Source: Corynebacterium yonathiae
Lineage (GTDB): Bacteria; Actinomycetota; Actinomycetes; Mycobacteriales; Mycobacteriaceae
DNA: 35,384 nt
Direction: 5' to 3'
Assembly: GCF_027570195.1 (NCBI RefSeq)
Contig: NZ_JAKMUZ010000023.1
Location: forward strand, 1 to 35,384
This document shows positions 33,402-35,384 of this stretch, one piece after another (the stretch's first letter is position 1; each line of letters opens with the position of its first letter). The position numbers and the translations under genes are program-made. Below the pieces are notes generated by a model that saw nothing but the letters and a program-made list of their open reading frames with translations, did not search any database and was not told where the DNA came from.

Positions 33402-33958
33402 GGCTGCTTTAAGGAAGGCAGGCATGACCTCATTGTGGTGCTCACACTGCTCCAAGCGGGTACGGGTCTGTGATTATCGGAAATATTGGCCCTGACACGC
33501 GCCGATGCTGACGTAACAGGCGAGACGCTCGCGGTCACCGTTTGCCAAGATATCTCCAACACTACTCACAGGGCACGCGCAGTACCTATTTTGGACGACC
33601 GCATAGGCGCCTACTGGCGGCAACGACTCGATGTGACGGCTCAAAACCATCCACATCACTTACGCCTTCACCGGCAGACTCCGGCAGGTATTGAGACCGC
33701 CAGAATGCCTCAAAGGCAGCAGCGCGGCTTTATACCGACATAGGAACAGAGCTTGAATCGCCCTTAGCGGGGGCCATGCGCTCACACCAGTGGCGCACCA
33801 TCCTAAATAACCGTGCAATCGCACGAGGCGTAGCACCGAACGTGAGGGCTGCCTTCTTCGGGCACGATGAGGCGATGAACCAAAGAGCATACACAGACCT
33901 TGTGGACGTTTCGTCTATGCGTGCCGCTCTCGCGGCTGGGAAACTTGGGTTGCACTAG
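33402..33958 (+). pseudogene. Broken tyrosine integrase (catalytic domain remnant)
   Basis: Joining frames gives the catalytic domain of a phage-type tyrosine recombinase. First comes GRHDLIVVLTLLQAGTGL, where TGA (33471-33473) stands at the expected catalytic Arg codon, then LSEILALTRADADV. The text continues to RQRLD near 33632, where a frameshift occurs, and resumes in another frame as CDGSKPSTSL. A second TGA sits at 33692-33694, after GRY. The rest is open: the HxxR box in SHQWRTI, the FFGHDEAMNQ box and the nucleophile Tyr in RAYTDL. The N-terminal arm-binding part is missing. It points toward the right attachment site, 94 bases away, and is the enzyme that most likely inserted the element. 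Confidence 0.82.
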
Positions 33959-34052
33959 AAGAGCAATCTCTAGCAATCTCCAGGGGTCTCCTGCGGTCTT
34001 GAAATGTAGTAACACCAGCGATAATTCTAGGTAGTGCGTCTTTGGCGTAGAG

Positions 34053-34104
34053 AACCCAGAGGTCGTAGGTTCGAATCCTGCCCCCGCTACCAACTTCCAG
34101 GCCC
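34053..34104 (+). repeat. Right attachment site (52-bp direct repeat)
   Basis: Exact copy of 32321-32372: the 3' part of tRNA-fMet plus 12 bases. The sequence before it has no acceptor-stem or anticodon-arm partner, so this is not a functional tRNA. Confidence 0.88.
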
Positions 34105-34135
34105 TCATCGGTTAGCCGATGAGGGCTTTTTATTT
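34101..34135 (+). terminator. Terminator after the right attachment site (probable original tRNA terminator)
   Basis: Perfect 11-bp arms GCCCTCATCGG (34101-34111) and CCGATGAGGGC (34116-34126) around TTAG, then TTTTTATTT. It occupies the same place relative to the repeat as the different hairpin at 32369-32402, so it is probably the host's own tRNA-fMet terminator. Confidence 0.88.
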
Positions 34136-34138
34136 CTA

Positions 34139-34600
34139 TTGAGCGGCTTGTCTGCGAGGGATCGTGACATCATCGCGCAAGCATGCGTGGAGACAGGCAT
34201 CACGGATTTCATCGACCGCGATCACTCGGTGTTTTCTGGCGGCCAGCGGCAACGGGTAAAGCTTGCACTGGCTCTGGCTCAGGACACGCCAGTGCATCTG
34301 CTCGACGAGCCTACGACCTTCCTCGATCCTGCCCATGCGATTAGTGTTTTGGAGCTCGTACGCAAGCAAGCCCGCGCTGGTAAGACAGTCGTTGTTGTGC
34401 TGCACGACCTCATGTTGGCTGGTCAGTACTCCGACACCATGGTGGTTATGAATAACGGCGAGGTCATAGCGCGGGGAACTCCCAAGGAAGCACTGCGGAA
34501 GGATATCTTAGCCGCAGCCTACGGTATCGATGTAGAAATCTGGGACGATCCTTTCAGCGCCGCTCCCGTCATCGTTTCCCGCGGTGTGCTCAAGGGCTAG
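34139..34600 (+). pseudogene. 5'-truncated siderophore/iron ABC transporter ATPase
   Basis: About 153 residues corresponding to the C-terminal part of a FepC/FecE-type ATPase. It keeps the signature FSGGQRQRV, the Walker B region VHLLDEPTTFLD, the H-loop LHD and a C-terminal DPFSAAPVIVSRG typical of iron-siderophore ATPases. The N-terminal part with the Walker A loop is missing: upstream codons run into the terminator and the attachment repeat, which are not homologous. It cannot bind ATP normally and is a remnant, although the reading frame is open upstream to 34034. It lies just before an iron-regulated binding protein gene, so a former siderophore-uptake locus was cut here. Confidence 0.82.
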
Positions 34601-34782
34601 TGCACTCGAAAGATGAACACCAAAGACCGCAGTTTGGAGTTTGTTCGCAGAGGTTGTAGGTGATTCTAGCTAAAGCGGTTTTCCGCATCCGCTCCTCACC
34701 GTTATCCCCTTATGGAACTCATCCTGTGGCTGCATGGTCTGTCTTGGAGAGGGAAGCAATCAGGTTCTAGAAAGTAAACCCT

Positions 34783-34788
34783 TATAAA
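34783..34788 (+). promoter_or_regulatory. -10 box (TATAAA) of the siderophore-binding protein gene
   Basis: TATAAA would start transcription near 34795, within the DtxR-like box, giving a very short leader containing TAAGG. Confidence 0.5.
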
Positions 34789-34790
34789 GC

Positions 34791-34809
34791 TAAGGTAAGC
34801 CTATGCAAA
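34791..34809 (+). promoter_or_regulatory. DtxR/IdeR-type iron box
   Basis: TAAGGTAAGCCTATGCAAA agrees at 14 of 19 positions with the DtxR consensus TTAGGTTAGCCTAACCTAA. It overlaps the probable transcription start and the start codon, so iron-loaded DtxR should block expression. This fits the siderophore-binding product. Confidence 0.65.
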
Positions 34810-35384
34810 ATAGAGACTTCACTAAAACGCGTGCGGTTATCGCACTCGTAGCCACCTTAGCCCTAGGCGTGGGCCTTGTTGCGTGTTCTTCTGATTCTTC
34901 TTCTCAGGGATCGGGTGGAGATAGGAAGATCGAGCGAGTTGTGGCGCTCGATTGGCGCTATGAGGAAATTCTCAAGGCCCTCGATGTGGACCCTGTGGGA
35001 ATCGTGGAAATCGGCAAGTCGGAGGCACCAACTACGTTGAAGGGACAGTTAGGTCAGGCGACCTCTGTGGGCCAAGCCAAGCAGCCGAACCTGGAGGTTA
35101 TCCAGTCATTGGAACCAGATCTGATTTTGGCTAGCCCTACCCGTCAAGCTGATATCATGCCACAGCTGGAAGAGATTGCGCAGACGGAATCCTACCCAGA
35201 TGAGACTTACTCGGACGTGTTGGACTCGATGGATGAGATCGCGGCCAAACTCGGCAAAGAGGAAAAGGCTAAAGATGTCCGTCAGCGCATCGAGGCCAAG
35301 ATTGCTCAGACCAAGGACGCAGTAAAGCCAGGTAGTCGTGCTGTCGTGGCTGGCTGGTCCAGCGAGATGCTCTATACCTGGGTC
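34803..35384 (+). CDS. Iron-siderophore ABC transporter substrate-binding lipoprotein (partial)
   Basis: The first 194 residues of a FecB/TroA-type binding protein; the frame is open to the window end. The signal peptide ends in the lipobox LVAC (Cys28), followed by a Ser/Gly linker. Then come the family's opening KIERVVALDWRYEEILKALDVDPVGI, the SVGQAKQPNLEVIQSLEPDLILAS segment (about residues 92-115), and a helix-rich hinge with DSMDEIAAKLGKEEKAKDV. Such proteins pass ferric siderophores to a permease. TAAGG serves as ribosome binding site and a DtxR-like box covers the start. It stands after a truncated transport ATPase, so permease and ATPase must come from beyond the window or from elsewhere. 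Confidence 0.88.
   Translation, partial: MQNRDFTKTRAVIALVATLALGVGLVACSSDSSSQGSGGDRKIERVVALDWRYEEILKALDVDPVGIVEIGKSEAPTTLKGQLGQATSVGQAKQPNLEVIQSLEPDLILASPTRQADIMPQLEEIAQTESYPDETYSDVLDSMDEIAAKLGKEEKAKDVRQRIEAKIAQTKDAVKPGSRAVVAGWSSEMLYTWV

Larger units (their letters stand above)
32321..34104 (+). mobile_element. Small degenerate integrative element at tRNA-fMet
   Basis: The two 52-bp repeats lie 1732 bases apart. The insert is AT-richer than its surroundings and holds one intact lipoprotein gene and a tyrosine integrase broken by two stops and a frameshift. It has no replication or transfer gene. It can no longer excise by its own integrase. The tRNA on the left is intact, so initiator function is kept. 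Confidence 0.82.

Noticed and set aside
34053..34092. Second tRNA-Met gene
   Set aside because: Only the 3' part from the anticodon loop is present; the acceptor 5' strand, D-arm and anticodon are missing.
34034..34600. Intact 188-residue ABC ATPase
   Set aside because: The first 35 codons are the tRNA repeat and a terminator read as protein; Walker A is absent, so it is a truncated remnant.
1..35384. CRISPR arrays, insertion sequences or toxin-antitoxin pairs
   Set aside because: No regularly spaced repeats, transposase motifs or typical small gene pairs were seen on either strand.

Overview
The window looks like the chromosome of a Corynebacterium. The gene order matches the conserved actinobacterial block known from Mycobacterium tuberculosis as Rv3235 to about Rv3192 (Rv3235-family protein, rsgA-aroA, SRAP, sigH-rshA, whiB1, rhlE, TIGR02569, adnA-adnB, K+ channel, nudC, uvrD2, Rv3196-type E1-like protein, Zincin_2 protein, PDZ-Lon protease, UPF0182). 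The corynebacterial RshA/WhcE arrangement and a DtxR-like iron box fit that genus. Species cannot be fixed from the sequence alone. Many genes start without a ribosome binding site, with a TANNNT -10 box 6-8 bases before the start codon, which points to leaderless mRNAs.

Layout. (1) 1-2745: a secreted protein, a minus-strand Rv3235-family protein, a small HAD-like protein, a DUF6912 protein and a small exported peptide. (2) 2742-6196: rsgA and aroA (minus) face away from a SRAP abasic-site protein; ybaK (minus) follows. (3) 6197-7774: the redox sigma factor SigH and its zinc anti-sigma factor RshA, a cluster of RNA-like inverted repeats, the 24-residue ribosomal protein bL37 and WhiB1. (4) 7775-12694: a 0.5-kb whiB1 leader region, a membrane protein, a beta-propeller-like membrane protein with the RhlE helicase, DUF3107, and a DUF3152 putative metalloprotease. 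(5) 12704-23774: a tightly overlapping DNA-repair run: TIGR02569, AdnA, AdnB, K+ channel, NudC, UvrD2. (6) 23752-32133: a conserved actinobacterial set of unknown purpose: an orphan TOMM-cyclodehydratase-like E1 protein, a YgjP-type metallopeptidase, a Zincin_2 protein, a PDZ-Lon protease, a lipoprotein, a PPA1309 protein and a very large UPF0182 membrane protein. (7) 32284-34104: the initiator tRNA-fMet gene, whose 3' part is duplicated as a perfect 52-bp repeat 1.73 kb downstream. The repeats bracket a small AT-richer element with a lipoprotein and a dead tyrosine integrase. (8) 34139-end: a 5'-truncated siderophore ABC ATPase and the start of an iron-regulated siderophore-binding lipoprotein that runs off the window.

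The genes combine genome maintenance (SRAP, AdnAB, UvrD2), thiol-stress regulation (SigH/RshA/WhiB1), ribosome assembly (RsgA, bL37, RhlE) and envelope proteins. The most unusual signals are the decaying tRNA-fMet element, the divergent promoters built on shared or palindromic -10 boxes, the multi-way hairpin after rshA, and the orphan E1-like protein beside several proteases.
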